From assembly GCA_028673005.1 (NCBI GenBank), contig CM054115.1, positions 194,192,370 through 194,256,369 on the forward strand: 64,000 bases of DNA. Reading direction: 5' to 3'. The notes under the pieces were generated by a model. It did no database searches. It was not told where the DNA came from and saw only the letters and a program-made list of their open reading frames with translations. Position numbers and translations under genes: made by a program. This DNA comes from Tanypteryx hageni (taxonomy: Eukaryota; Arthropoda; Insecta; Odonata; Petaluridae). This document shows, one piece after another, positions 47,898 through 52,217 of this stretch (its first letter is position 1; each line of letters begins with the position of its first letter).

Positions 47898-50794
47898 ATG
47901 ATAGCTTTCTGTGGGTGCTCTAACTCAAAAACTATTAATCAAATCAACGTGAAATTTCATATTTAACATTTTTATAAAAGTCAGAAGAGCTGATTAGATT
48001 TTGGTAAAAATCGGTTAACCGGAAGTGGGTGTTTACTCTTGTCACTTATCCGTTATTTTAAGATGTTTACTTTAATATTTGATAAATGTATCGGAATAAA
48101 AGTTGTAGGAACTTTAATTTTCTACAACCTTTGTTTGAAACATTTTTCTATATAATGCATTGTTTAAGAGATATCTTATATTTAAAGCTGCCACCACCAC
48201 GCCACCTACCGACTATTGTTAACAATTGAGGCTTAGTTTCCTTTTTCTTTTCTTAATTGTTGGAGATTTGTGTGGCAATATCCAATATCAGAAGGCTACG
48301 GTTTGAGTTTATTTCTGTTCCTTGTAAGTCTAAAATTTTCTCGCAGTTCCTTAAAATATTTGTTATTATTTAACGTATTTGGAATTTTTAGAAATATTAC
48401 AGATATGGAGAAATTCATGTGGTGGCCACATCAGATTTTTTAAATATTTACTTTAATATTTCTTTAATGTAAAAAATATTGGAATAGAAGTTGTAGGAAA
48501 TTTACTTTTCTGCAACCTTTGTTTGAAACATTTCCCCATAATAAGAGATATTTTTAAAACTAATTTTTTGGCTGCCGCCACCTACCGGCGACTATTGTTA
48601 ACAATTGACGCTTAGTTACGTCTTACAATTAGTAACGCTCCTTTTTATTTTCTTATTTTTTGGAGATTCCTGGCAATATCCAATATCAGAAGGCTACGGT
48701 ATGTCTATTTCTGTTCTTAGTAACGTCTTTAAATTTCTCTCGCAGTTCCTTAAAATATTCATTATCATTTAACGTATTTGTAATTTTTAGAAATATTACA
48801 GATATGGAGAAAGTCATGTGGTGGCCACATCAGATTTTTTCCTATTGTGATCCCTAATCGTCTTTGGAAAGAACAATCCTTTTTAGCGCTCCGTTCTACT
48901 ATAGATCTCGCGAATCTAATCCTAATTACCGTGCCTTCCGAAAATATAGCGTTCCTGATATGATCTGATATAGGAAGGAAGGACAACAACACCAGTAGAC
49001 TGGTCGCCCACACACCACGCACCTATTAAATACCATTTAAACTCTCTGTGCGCTACATCTACATGTTACCCTGCAAATCACGTTTTTAGTGTTATTGTCT
49101 GATGATTTCACAGGAGAAAATTAACAGAGACTTTAAAACTTAGTCATAGCTCGCGGTTTGGTGAACAAAATACTGATAATGAAATCTATCGGAAGAAAAA
49201 AGGCGTTAGACCGAATATCTACCCAGATGTACTGATATTCACTGCTAAAGTGGTTCCAGTATTTTTTATAACTCTCATAGAACAAGCAAAATTTAATTGA
49301 TGAATCATTTTCGACATAATCTCTTTATGTTCGAAAGGCAGCCTTCGAGATTAGTTTCAAACGAAGTAATCTCAAGTTTGTACCTTTTTCAGATCGTTTG
49401 GGCCTCCATAACGTACTAGTTAAAATAAACTATTTTATCTACGAGAAATAATTAGTATATTGATCAGCAATCGTAGGCGTGTGGTCTGTGAGGACATTTG
49501 AACTTTTTATTTTGTTCTCCATGTTGAAAGATTGTTTTCACTATTACAGATTTGAGAAACTTTTCAGCTAAAATACAATCGGATTTTCTCTGATCGCATC
49601 TTACGTTGTAGCGGAAAATGATGGCACTTTCATAGCTAAATCCGTATCTGAGGCGTGTGGAGTGAATAAGTCTCTCATTGAAAAAACGATTTTCATCGTA
49701 AACATGTCGCTCCCTCCATTGGGTTAACCACTCCTTCGCATTCCTCGGGGATTCCCCAGAAACCAAAATTTCTGTTAGCAATTCACGCCTTGTCGCTAAC
49801 TCCTTGTTGCGTGCTGCTGATCTCTCGATTGAGGTTGTCTTCTCTCCATTTCACTAAGGGACGATATTTTACGGAGTTGCCTCGATGTTTCGCGGGTGAC
49901 GAATCGTACTTTGCCGTTATTAATTTTCTTTTTCGCTTCCTCGAAAAACGAAGTCATACCGCCGCGAAATGTAAAATATTCTTCGTGAAAATCCCGAGGA
50001 AATTTTCGGATTCGCCGCGTCGATGTCTCTCGTGTGCCGTTCTGACTGTAATGCGGTTTATTTGTATTACAAGCTTTCTCTTCGTCTTTTTCGGTCATTG
50101 CTTTGTGCATGACATTTAATATCGGAATGCTAATCAGTACCCGCAACGGTTCTGCGTAATATACTTAATATACGTAATAAACTTTGCTGCATTTAATCTT
50201 TGTTCCCTCGCTAAAAATTATTTATAGGTTTTGCATTGTTTGTAGAAATGTTGCGACGGTTACTGCCTATCTGATTTCATAGAGAATAACAATATACAGT
50301 ATTTAGTGGGTTGGAGGATATAAAGAAATACTGGAAAATTTAAAATATTAAATAAACAAAAAGCATTAAGTAAACTCACGCTATCAGTGGAACACGATCT
50401 TTGTCGGAACTGAAATAAAGAACGGTGTCTTTCCTCTTGTCTAATAGTTCATAAGTATTTCTAACTTTTGAGTCTCTGTTTTATTTCTCCTCTCCAAATT
50501 TTGAGGCCTCCCTCTAAAATGAAGCCCTTGGACAAGGCCCATGTGGCCTCCCCCTTAAGACGGATATGGTCCCTGTCATATGCAGCCGAAAAATAGAATC
50601 GTATCGTAATCGAGCGCGGTCCGTTACATTCGCCTCGCGTTGTCCTCTTCTGCTCATTTGTCCCTCGCCTCTCCGCAGGAGAAATCCAGAGGAAGGGAAT
50701 GGTGCTGCCTTTCACGCCGGACATCTACCTGCCAATGCTGAATCGGCTCAAAGCGGAGGGAATAAGAGCGAGGGAATCTTCCGAGTGGAAGTGA
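5365..50794 (+). CDS. AASS: AASS: bifunctional lysine-ketoglutarate reductase / saccharopine dehydrogenase (17 coding exons)
   Basis: The enzyme carries out the first two steps of lysine breakdown by the saccharopine pathway in the mitochondrial matrix. Its LKR half condenses lysine with 2-oxoglutarate to saccharopine. Its SDH half oxidises saccharopine to glutamate and 2-aminoadipate semialdehyde. I assembled 17 exons by GT-AG junctions and phase; together they give 2862 nt, or 953 residues plus TGA, close to the animal family length (about 920-930) plus a presequence. Recognisable blocks are '[17 protein letters not shown]' (LKR N-terminus), '[12 protein letters not shown]', 'HHTPFM', 'AHNYR', '[18 protein letters not shown]', '[15 protein letters not shown]', the Rossmann loop '[12 protein letters not shown]' at residues 509-520 opening the SDH half, '[10 protein letters not shown]', '[11 protein letters not shown]', 'YCGGLPAPE', '[11 protein letters not shown]' and '[16 protein letters not shown]'. 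No stop or frameshift lies inside the chain, so the gene looks functional despite very TE-rich introns. The 5' end of the transcript is not determined. Confidence 0.95.
5440..7051. other. Intron 1, 5' part: no recognised element
   Basis: This is AT-rich intron sequence. I see no coding motif or repeat pair. The minus-strand frame at 6124-6333 has no recognisable similarity. Confidence 0.4.
7055..8833. mobile_element. 1.78-kb TIR element with TAA duplications (PIF/Harbinger-like?)
   Basis: The left end reads AGGACCGTCCATATATGACG and continues to 7080. The right end, read in reverse complement from 8833, starts GGGACCGTCCATAAATGACG and continues to match. Both ends lie next to TAA (7052-7054 and 8834-8836). 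Subterminal G-rich tracts follow both ends, including a long poly-G run near 8730-8747. I see no transposase inside, so it is probably non-autonomous. A 3-bp TAA duplication is typical of PIF/Harbinger, but that assignment is inference. A short relative sits at 38994-39110. Confidence 0.7.
8917..9210 (-). mobile_element. Truncated 3' end of the CR1-like LINE
   Basis: This stretch aligns by eye to 1025-1290. It shares the 'ggtggcaggnggt' opening, the 'cgtattgtcctcgg' and 'gcgctccgtcct' blocks, 'atcgatctcacgtat' and 'ctcaaccttgagtt'. It is therefore the last roughly 290 bp of the same LINE family in the same orientation. No open frame survives. Confidence 0.8.
9211..10645. other. Intron 1 segment without recognised feature
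   Basis: This is mixed AT-rich sequence with short accidental frames on both strands (9685-9900, 10135-10317, 10285-10503). None shows a motif I know, and no inverted or direct repeat stood out. Confidence 0.4.
10646..11185 (-). mobile_element. hAT transposon 3' remnant (C-terminal dimerisation domain and TIR)
   Basis: The minus-strand frame 10921-11175 reads like the C-terminal dimerisation domain of hAT transposases of the ZMYM1/TTF type: '[24 protein letters not shown]', '[18 protein letters not shown]', '[13 protein letters not shown]'. The usual '..NAERSFSKL' segment is altered. About 280 bp downstream, at 10646, lies CAGAGGCGGACGGTGGATTT and then 'ggggccctgggct', a typical terminus of this hAT group, so the 3' end is probably complete. 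The 5' part was lost or cut away by the adjoining LINE. Confidence 0.75.
11186..14750 (+). mobile_element. AT-rich LINE, split by an antisense LINE
   Basis: A short plus-strand piece (about 11215-11276) encodes '[21 protein letters not shown]', typical of the endonuclease-RT linker of non-LTR elements. The reading resumes after about 12976 with '[15 protein letters not shown]', then an open piece at 13091-13447 with RT motifs: '[15 protein letters not shown]', '[22 protein letters not shown]'. Next come '[15 protein letters not shown]' (about 13590-13640), '[14 protein letters not shown]' (about 13780-13825), '[18 protein letters not shown]' (about 14280-14340) and a C-terminal tail to about 14735. 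Many stops and frameshifts show that it is dead. The sequence is distinctly AT-rich compared with the other LINEs here. Confidence 0.8.
11277..12975 (-). mobile_element. Second LINE (RTE-like?), antisense, inserted in the AT-rich LINE
   Basis: Minus-strand frames form an ordered RT. The fingers lie in 12419-12928: '[32 protein letters not shown]' and '[35 protein letters not shown]'. The catalytic-core side lies in 12066-12266: '[31 protein letters not shown]'. The C-terminal domain lies in 11352-11654: '[29 protein letters not shown]'. The 3' end carries a short ATC/TGA simple-repeat tail at about 11280-11296. It is 5'-truncated (no endonuclease) and broken by frameshifts. This RT type is common in arthropods; naming it RTE-like is inference. 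A related fragment lies at 30598-32570. Confidence 0.85.
14751..15490. other. LINE 3' flank and end of intron 1
   Basis: This is AT-rich sequence around a GC-richer block at about 15035-15220 that contains a small palindrome (ctgcagatgagct / gagctctgcag). It may be the 3' untranslated region of the upstream LINE, followed by its T/A-rich tail (15240-15370). The AASS acceptor TTGTTGCAG ends it at 15490. Confidence 0.4.
15491..15691 (+). CDS. AASS: AASS exon 2 (Gly-rich linker and LKR start)
   Basis: Starts after TTGTTGCAG and ends at a CAG|GTGGGC donor; phase 0 at both ends, 67 codons. It encodes a glycine-rich stretch ([14 protein letters not shown], residues 26-39), then [20 protein letters not shown] and onward into the conserved LKR N-terminus through '[14 protein letters not shown]'. 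In-frame ATGs at 15533 and 15542 could start a form without the presequence. Confidence 0.92.
15692..16257. other. Intron 2, nothing recognised
   Basis: A 566-bp AT-rich intron bounded by GTGGGC and ATCTTTAG. I see no repeat or element in it. Confidence 0.6.
16258..16434 (+). CDS. AASS: AASS exon 3 (LKR)
   Basis: 59 codons, phase 0 at both ends, acceptor ATCTTTAG and donor GTAAGC. Encodes '[19 protein letters not shown]' and '[19 protein letters not shown]', strongly conserved across animal LKR domains. Confidence 0.95.
16531..17015 (+). repeat. Dispersed ~490-bp repeat with tRNA-like core, copy 1
   Basis: Near-identical in reverse complement to 22096-22588. It begins 'tactattgggtgcaaaagta', which resembles a mariner-type terminus. 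It carries a tRNA-like stretch at about 16820-16895: a D-arm-like GCTCATCTGAGC and a B-box-like 'agtttgagtccc'. It ends near 'ttggaattcaga'. I see no transposase. Confidence 0.75.
17030..17290 (+). mobile_element. Decayed LINE endonuclease fragment
   Basis: One frame reads '[31 protein letters not shown]' and, after a frameshift, '[20 protein letters not shown]'. This resembles the apurinic-type endonuclease of CR1/jockey LINEs ('..GVLLAVKNSL..', 'YRPPNS'). No RT follows. Confidence 0.6.
17291..17706. other. Intron 3 segment without recognised feature
   Basis: Short overlapping frames at 17246-17480 do not resemble any protein I know; they may be more of the decayed LINE. Confidence 0.35.
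17707..19105. mobile_element. piggyBac-like MITE with TTAA ends
   Basis: The left end reads TTAACACATTCGTTGCATTC. The right end in reverse complement reads TTAACACGTTCGATGCGGAC. Both are flush with TTAA (17707-17710, 19102-19105), the piggyBac target. Near both ends lies the same palindromic motif, GACATCATATGATGTC-like (17860, 19030 and 19070). The interior is AT-rich, has a degenerate CCATCTGT simple repeat at 18300-18350 and no transposase. The family assignment rests on end sequence and TTAA only. Confidence 0.65.
19242..20447 (+). pseudogene. Tc1-like DD35E transposase, broken, with an apparent 135-bp intron
   Basis: The N-terminal HTH region starts at ATG 19242 ([20 protein letters not shown]) and is interrupted by a TGA after 'MSWDI'. 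The catalytic part reads '[19 protein letters not shown]', '[17 protein letters not shown]' (first D), '[19 protein letters not shown]' (second D) and '[14 protein letters not shown]' (E). I count 35 residues between second D and E. Between 'RGTR' and '[13 protein letters not shown]', where Tc1 proteins are continuous, 19763-19897 looks like a GT-AG intron (GTTAGT ... pyrimidine-rich TCTGAAG). Splicing restores Arg-Tyr-Asp-Pro in frame. A TGA interrupts 'SLVF*GYM', where the family has Trp. The copy is inactive. Confidence 0.85.
20400..20765 (-). repeat. Inverted copy of the Tc1-like transposase 5' half
   Basis: The reverse complement of this stretch aligns with 19255-19605. Shared blocks include 'gtctgacagagga', 'gcatgaaggctt', 'cagcaggtgga' and 'cttcgtg..ccaccaaaa'. 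It overlaps the 3' end of the forward transposase, which closes a large potential hairpin. Confidence 0.75.
21680..22045 (-). repeat. Dispersed repeat with degenerate TG/CA core (copy 1, inverted)
   Basis: The reverse complement matches 47757-48040: 'gaaagtat.gttttcatgaaaaaa', 'cctgaacacgttttga', a TG-rich core, then 'ctaactcaaaa.ctatt'. The TG core here is interrupted (acacacaaacagacatgcagacac). Confidence 0.65.
22096..22588 (-). repeat. Dispersed ~490-bp repeat with tRNA-like core, copy 2 (inverted)
   Basis: Reverse-complement partner of 16531-17015 over its whole length, with few differences by eye. The tRNA-like stretch lies at about 22215-22290. The two copies face each other across about 5 kb of intron 3. 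Confidence 0.8.
22693..24712 (+). mobile_element. Tigger/pogo-like DNA transposon, 2.0 kb
   Basis: The left end CCATATTTACCTGAAAGGAA and the right end in reverse complement CCGTATTTACCCGAAAGGAA are TIRs, flanked by TA (22691-22692, 24713-24714). It encodes a Tigger-type transposase relic in the + orientation and sits inside another TIR element. Confidence 0.85.
23312..24255 (+). pseudogene. Tigger-like transposase relic
   Basis: From ATG 23312 the reading shows a Psq/CENP-B-type DNA-binding region ('[20 protein letters not shown]', '[16 protein letters not shown]'). A DDE region follows in the open stretch 23743-24255: '[12 protein letters not shown]' (first D), '[12 protein letters not shown]', '[16 protein letters not shown]' (second D) and '[11 protein letters not shown]'. 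The third acidic residue, usually in 'LQPLDV', falls just after a stop. At least three further stops and a frameshift interrupt the N-terminal half. The protein would be nuclear; this copy is inactive. Confidence 0.85.
24861..25013 (+). CDS. AASS: AASS exon 4 (LKR)
   Basis: 51 codons, phase 0 at both ends (TTTTATAG acceptor, GTACAG donor). Encodes '[20 protein letters not shown]' through '[26 protein letters not shown]', a hallmark LKR block. Confidence 0.95.
25014..25481. other. Intron 4, nothing recognised
   Basis: A short AT-rich intron ending in CCCACAAG. No repeat stood out. Confidence 0.6.
25482..25707 (+). CDS. AASS: AASS exon 5 (LKR)
   Basis: Encodes '[20 protein letters not shown]' and '[20 protein letters not shown]' through 'KKVAEHG'; phase 0 in, phase 1 out. 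The donor is GGAG|GTCAGA. It is chosen because it joins exon 6 as [12 protein letters not shown] in register with the family, although the frame stays open downstream. Confidence 0.92.
25774..26118. mobile_element. 345-bp MITE in intron 5
   Basis: The left end TATACTCCATTCCAAACGTG and the right end in reverse complement TATACTCCATTCCATATGTG both continue as 'gccatgac.tca', giving TIRs of about 36 bp. The interior is GC-richer than the intron and has no coding. The superfamily is unknown to me. Confidence 0.75.
26186..26313 (+). CDS. AASS: AASS exon 6 (LKR)
   Basis: Phase 1 in, phase 0 out (CTCTCGACAG acceptor, GTACGA donor). Encodes '[19 protein letters not shown]' through '[13 protein letters not shown]'. 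Confidence 0.92.
26314..26633. other. Intron 6, nothing recognised
   Basis: A 320-bp AT-rich intron ending in TTTCTCACAG. Confidence 0.6.
26634..26908 (+). CDS. AASS: AASS exon 7 (LKR)
   Basis: 275 nt, phase 0 in and 2 out. Encodes '[20 protein letters not shown]' through '[20 protein letters not shown]' and '[20 protein letters not shown]', all highly conserved in the family. Confidence 0.95.
27143..27314 (+). CDS. AASS: AASS exon 8 (LKR end)
   Basis: Phase 2 in, 0 out (TTCTGCAG acceptor, GTAAGT donor). Encodes '[20 protein letters not shown]', '[20 protein letters not shown]' and 'HSFSPVVYN'. Confidence 0.95.
27315..28184. other. Intron 8, nothing recognised
   Basis: An 870-bp, very AT-rich intron between GTAAGT and AATTTCAG. 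No inverted ends or coding motifs seen. Confidence 0.5.
28185..28255 (+). CDS. AASS: AASS exon 9
   Basis: 71 nt, phase 0 in and 2 out (ATTTCAG acceptor, GTAAGT donor). Encodes '[20 protein letters not shown]', the linker between the LKR and SDH halves. Confidence 0.93.
28587..29618. mobile_element. 1.03-kb TIR element (pogo-like ends)
   Basis: The left end CCGTAAATACCCGCATATAA and the right end in reverse complement CCGTAAATACCTGCGTATAA are TIRs of about 26 bp with TA flanks (28585-28586, 29619-29620). The first 10 bases resemble the ends of the Tigger element at 22693. No transposase is visible; the frame at 29361-29621 runs into the TIR and is not a known protein. Confidence 0.75.
29619..30597. 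other. Intron 9 segment without recognised feature
   Basis: AT-rich sequence with no repeat partner found in the window. Confidence 0.4.
31451..31754 (+). repeat. Tandem repeat of about 135-140 bp, ~2.2 copies
   Basis: Starts of copies are near 31451, 31588 and 31721, each with 'gcaaatntgaan.tggaag'. The first two continue with 'acccctaaccaa' and a 'tggggaagtgtaat'-like block. The third is cut short. Confidence 0.7.
32075..32130 (+). mobile_element. SINE 3' tail fragment with (CA)n
   Basis: 'gttacggcgataatagccca' and 'gaggctgatt' match the 3' part of the SINE at 58055-58350 ('gttacggctataataaccca', 'gaggttgatt'). A (CA)n run follows at 32118-32131. Confidence 0.65.
32801..32928 (+). CDS. 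AASS: AASS exon 10 (SDH start, NAD-binding loop)
   Basis: Phase 2 in, phase 1 out (ATATGACAG acceptor, GTATGT donor). Encodes '[20 protein letters not shown]', the glycine-rich dinucleotide loop (GAGFVS, residues 513-518) at the start of the saccharopine dehydrogenase half. Confidence 0.95.
33457..33860 (+). mobile_element. Tigger-like element fragment
   Basis: Begins after TA with CAGTGTGTCCTTGGTTTAAT, a Tigger-type terminus. It reaches an ATG-led piece near 33745 ([20 protein letters not shown]) resembling the N-terminus of Tigger transposases. The rest of the element and its right end are not visible. Confidence 0.5.
34552..34975. repeat. Foldback element (large imperfect hairpin)
   Basis: The arms 34552-34808 and about 34826-34975 are inverted copies. 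The centre is nearly perfect (catctccattcaaag / ctttgaatggagatg, then aagaagggatac / gtatcccttctt). The outer parts match 'ggcgtttcacg.gcaccacc', 'ctgcagca' and 'aagttggtggaagtg'. The left arm has extra sequence of about 100 bp. Confidence 0.8.
34976..35940. other. Intron 10 segment without recognised feature
   Basis: AT-rich. A possible hAT-like end ('tagcgaccaactctagcgac', 35040) and 'ccagtgttgtcaatccagtg' at 33969 may be remnants of one old element, but the match is weak. Confidence 0.3.
35954..38303 (+). pseudogene. Relic of a multicopy arthropod DDE-like/zinc-finger gene family
   Basis: Broken frames in one order resemble a protein family I know only as uncharacterised multicopy proteins of arthropods. 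The N-terminal start is [11 protein letters not shown] (35955). The main parts are 36492-37061 ('[20 protein letters not shown]', '[15 protein letters not shown]'), 37074-37496 ('[20 protein letters not shown]', '[20 protein letters not shown]', '[20 protein letters not shown]') and 37510-37827 ('[19 protein letters not shown]'). A C2H2-like finger lies near 38000-38060 ('[20 protein letters not shown]'). The acidic residues in [12 protein letters not shown] and NHVE have the spacing logic of a DDE nuclease; that is inference. Several stops and frameshifts make it a pseudogene. I see no clear TIRs. Confidence 0.7.
38304..38990. other. Intron 10 segment without recognised feature
   Basis: Very AT-rich; short frames on both strands (38186-38530, 38637-38822) are compositional. 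Confidence 0.4.
38994..39110. mobile_element. 117-bp MITE, relative of the 7055-8833 element
   Basis: Flanked by TAA on both sides (38991-38993, 39111-39113). The right end ('gtgacatcatttaaggatgg' then cccc) matches the right end of the 7055-8833 element, and the interior has the same G-rich tracts. The left end (GGGACTGTGTGAC) is only weakly inverted. Confidence 0.6.
39114..40944. other. Intron 10 segment without recognised feature
   Basis: The composition is less AT-rich than neighbouring parts, with several 60-70 codon frames on both strands (39417-39846, 40731-40925). None resembles a known protein and no repeat partner was found. Confidence 0.35.
40945..41012 (-). mobile_element. hAT-like terminus remnant
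   Basis: The reverse complement reads CAGGGGCGGATACAGGGCAA and continues GC-rich, similar in style to the hAT end at 10646. It lies about 130 bp upstream of AASS exon 11. The element body is not recognised. Confidence 0.45.
41142..41382 (+). CDS. AASS: AASS exon 11 (SDH)
   Basis: Phase 1 in, phase 2 out (CCAATCCAG acceptor, GTAAGA donor). Encodes '[20 protein letters not shown]', '[20 protein letters not shown]' and '[17 protein letters not shown]'. The first AG is preferred because it keeps family register. Confidence 0.94.
41383..41808. other. Intron 11, 5' part: nothing recognised
   Basis: AT-rich sequence up to the hAT insertion. Confidence 0.5.
41809..43723 (-). mobile_element. hAT transposon, 1.9 kb, decayed
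   Basis: The ends TAGGGTGTCCAGATG and CATCTGGACACCCTA are perfect 15-bp TIRs. CTTGTATA is duplicated exactly on both sides (41801-41808, 43724-43731), the 8-bp duplication of hAT. On the minus strand, from right to left, come a BED-type finger with '[20 protein letters not shown]' (about 42780-42865), then '[16 protein letters not shown]' (42500-42769), then '[18 protein letters not shown]' and '[16 protein letters not shown]' (about 41990-42165). Stops and frameshifts break the transposase. Confidence 0.9.
43724..44707. other. Intron 11, 3' part: nothing recognised
   Basis: AT-rich. The minus-strand frame 44399-44668 has no recognisable similarity. Confidence 0.45.
44708..44957 (+). CDS. 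AASS: AASS exon 12 (SDH)
   Basis: Phase 2 in, 0 out (TTTGATAG acceptor, GTGAAA donor). Encodes '[20 protein letters not shown]', '[20 protein letters not shown]' and '[12 protein letters not shown]', core SDH blocks. Confidence 0.95.
45081..45229 (+). CDS. AASS: AASS exon 13 (SDH)
   Basis: Phase 0 in, 2 out (ATGTGTAG acceptor, GTGAGA donor). Encodes '[20 protein letters not shown]' and '[14 protein letters not shown]'. Confidence 0.95.
45486..45600 (+). CDS. AASS: AASS exon 14 (SDH)
   Basis: Phase 2 in, 0 out (TTGTCAG acceptor, GTAAGA donor). Encodes '[20 protein letters not shown]' through 'HPKGPDITW'. Confidence 0.94.
45601..46139. other. Intron 14, nothing recognised
   Basis: A 539-bp intron ending in CGAAACAG; short accidental frames only. 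Confidence 0.5.
46140..46347 (+). CDS. AASS: AASS exon 15 (SDH)
   Basis: Phase 0 in, 1 out (CGAAACAG acceptor, GTGAGG donor). Encodes '[20 protein letters not shown]' through '[20 protein letters not shown]'. This is the least conserved SDH part but matches in length and in the 'LGLL.D' block. It is GC-richer than earlier exons. Confidence 0.92.
46378..46838. mobile_element. 461-bp non-autonomous hAT (MITE) in intron 15
   Basis: The ends CAGCGTCTCCCAACC and GGTTGGGAAACGCTG are inverted with one mismatch. The flanks CTCTAGAC / GTCTAGAC are 8-bp duplications with one difference. Ends resemble the hAT at 52914. A short GAGTA repeat lies at about 46692-46720. No coding. Confidence 0.85.
46928..47104 (+). 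CDS. AASS: AASS exon 16 (SDH)
   Basis: Phase 1 in, 1 out (CATTTGCAG acceptor, GTAAGC donor). Encodes '[20 protein letters not shown]', '[20 protein letters not shown]' and '[13 protein letters not shown]'. Confidence 0.95.
47105..47756. other. Intron 16, 5' part
   Basis: No gene. The plus-strand frame 47177-47512 is unrecognised. 'cctcgtggatacgccactgc' at about 47654 resembles a transposon terminus in reverse ('cagtggcgtatccacgagg'), but I found no partner. Confidence 0.4.
47757..48045 (+). repeat. Dispersed repeat with (TG)n core (copy 2)
   Basis: Partner of 21680-22045 in the opposite orientation. Here the core is a clean (TG)n run at 47871-47897, preceded by 'cctgaacacgttttga' and followed by 'gtgctctaactcaaaaacta'. 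Confidence 0.7.
48062..48838 (+). repeat. Tandem duplication, two ~390-bp units
   Basis: Unit 1 (about 48062-48440) and unit 2 (about 48441-48838) share 'tttactttaatatttn', 'gaagttgtaggaa.tt.a.tttct', 'caacctttgtttgaaacatt', 'gactattgttaacaattga', 'caatatccaatatcagaagg', 'tctcgcagttccttaaaata' and 'catgtggtggccacatcaga'. They are diverged by small indels. No coding. Confidence 0.8.
48839..49078 (-). mobile_element. Highly decayed 3' end of the CR1-like LINE
   Basis: 'tcctattgtgatc.ctaatcg', 'gcgctccgttctactatagatctcg' and the terminal 'ctacatgttaccctgca' (about 49060-49077) echo 1018-1170. An unrelated stretch separates the two parts. Confidence 0.5.
49079..50678. other. Intron 16, 3' part: nothing recognised
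   Basis: Several 85-116 codon frames on both strands (49464-50146) show no known motif. The stretch ends in the AASS acceptor CTCCGCAG. Confidence 0.4.
50679..50794 (+). CDS. AASS: AASS exon 17 (SDH C-terminus, stop TGA)
   Basis: Phase 1 in. Encodes '[20 protein letters not shown]', '[18 protein letters not shown]' and stops at TGA 50792-50794. It matches the conserved SDH end 'GEI..KG...P....IY.P.L..IKAEGI'. The longer open frame from 50566 in another phase is a shadow. Confidence 0.95.
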
Positions 50795-51030
50795 CCGTGC
50801 AGACGCCGACTGCTGTATTTCTGAGGATCTCGCGAGATGCTCGACCACCCGACCCACACAAATGCGGTGTTTTCCGAATATCTGATGCGTCTGGAGAACT
50901 GTGCAGCGAATGGGACGCGTCAGAAGAGGTCTCGCGTTGGGAGAAGATTCTAAAGGCATCTACGGGAACGTGCGTGATCCGTGGAAATGTTTTTGTTGAT
51001 GTATTGCTAGGGGAAGACTCGATTTTTCAT

Positions 51031-51223
51031 AATAAAGTATTAATTCGAAGGTCAATTATAAAGACACTCGATTGCGTAACGTTATGGATGCTACTGGGCT
51101 GTAATAAAATGATGAAAGTTTTGCTTTGTTGTCCCACTGCGCACATATAATTATGTTCTCTCACAGAGGGAAGATTTATTGTTTCAACGCTGTAGGTATA
51201 AAATAAATTTTTTGTATAATAAA
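51031..51223 (+). terminator. Candidate AASS polyadenylation signals
   Basis: AATAAA occurs at 51031, 51103, 51202 and 51218, all within 430 bp after the stop codon, in increasingly AT-rich sequence. Which one is used cannot be told. Confidence 0.4.
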
Positions 51224-52217
51224 TATTTTTATTTAATCCTTATCACTCCTATTGTAAATTATTGGCTCTAGGCAATTATAATGTATTATGTGCAACAGTT
51301 TGTTCAGAATATTTCCAAGGAACAAGAATGAGAACGGTTCTTTCATTCTACTGTTATGTTTTGTTTACTTCATCAACGCGCAGCAATAATATGTCTCTTT
51401 TTTTAAGTGACCAACATTTCTTAAAGAGGCCATCGTGCTTCACCGTCTTTACCGAAAATGTCTTTCCTTCCTCAGTTTATTAGATCATCCGCGTGTTTTG
51501 GTGAGGCAAATTAATATCTGAAGCACACGGCCAAGTACGACGTTGCCTCTTTCAGTTCGCCATCGGCAGACCGTTGAAAATTAGCGAGTTTCAGTAGAGT
51601 ATATCTATTGAACAGGCGAGATCAGGGAACCCGGACACTTCGAAAAAAGATAAGATAAGATAAGATGAAGCGAATAGTTATGGGAATACAAATAGATCGA
51701 GCAATCTCTTGAAAATAGAGAATTGCTGATACTGGACTCGTATTTCACAGCTGTCAATCCTAATTTAGGAGCAGAGCTGTACATTTCGCTCGCCCATTCA
51801 GCGCCAGGTGATAAGAAGACACTCGACAAGTATGGCTATGCTTGAAATAACCAAACTATCCATTTATCTGAAATCTCAATTGTCCCTTTTTCATTTTTAA
51901 AATTTTATAGCTTGGTAGAGAAATCCTAGGAAATAAATATTTGGAGTTTTTGAAAACTTTACGGACTTCAAGATTTTACAGACAAGTTTACAAAAGAAAA
52001 TAATGAAAACATTTAAAACTGTAAATTTTCAAGGGGGAAGTTCTACCTTGGTGCTTGAGGTAATAAAAACGTAAGTGTGCAAATGAAACCTAGTCAAGGC
52101 GGAAACACTTTTGCTAACACGTTTGGTAAATAAAGAAATTTTGAGAGGAAGTAATTTCACAATCAAACGCTTAACATAACTAATTCAAAAGAACATGTTT
52201 ACGGATAATATACTAAA
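51224..52217. other. Downstream non-coding sequence
   Basis: No gene or element recognised. A short GATAA microsatellite lies at about 51649-51666. Confidence 0.45.

Noticed and set aside
49464..50146. Overlapping 105-116 codon frames on both strands
   Set aside because: No recognisable motif, no splice context, and each strand mirrors the other.
50566..51150. 194-codon plus-strand open frame overlapping the last AASS exon
   Set aside because: It reads exon 17 in a different phase and runs into the 3' flank. The AASS frame with its conserved C-terminus is the real one.
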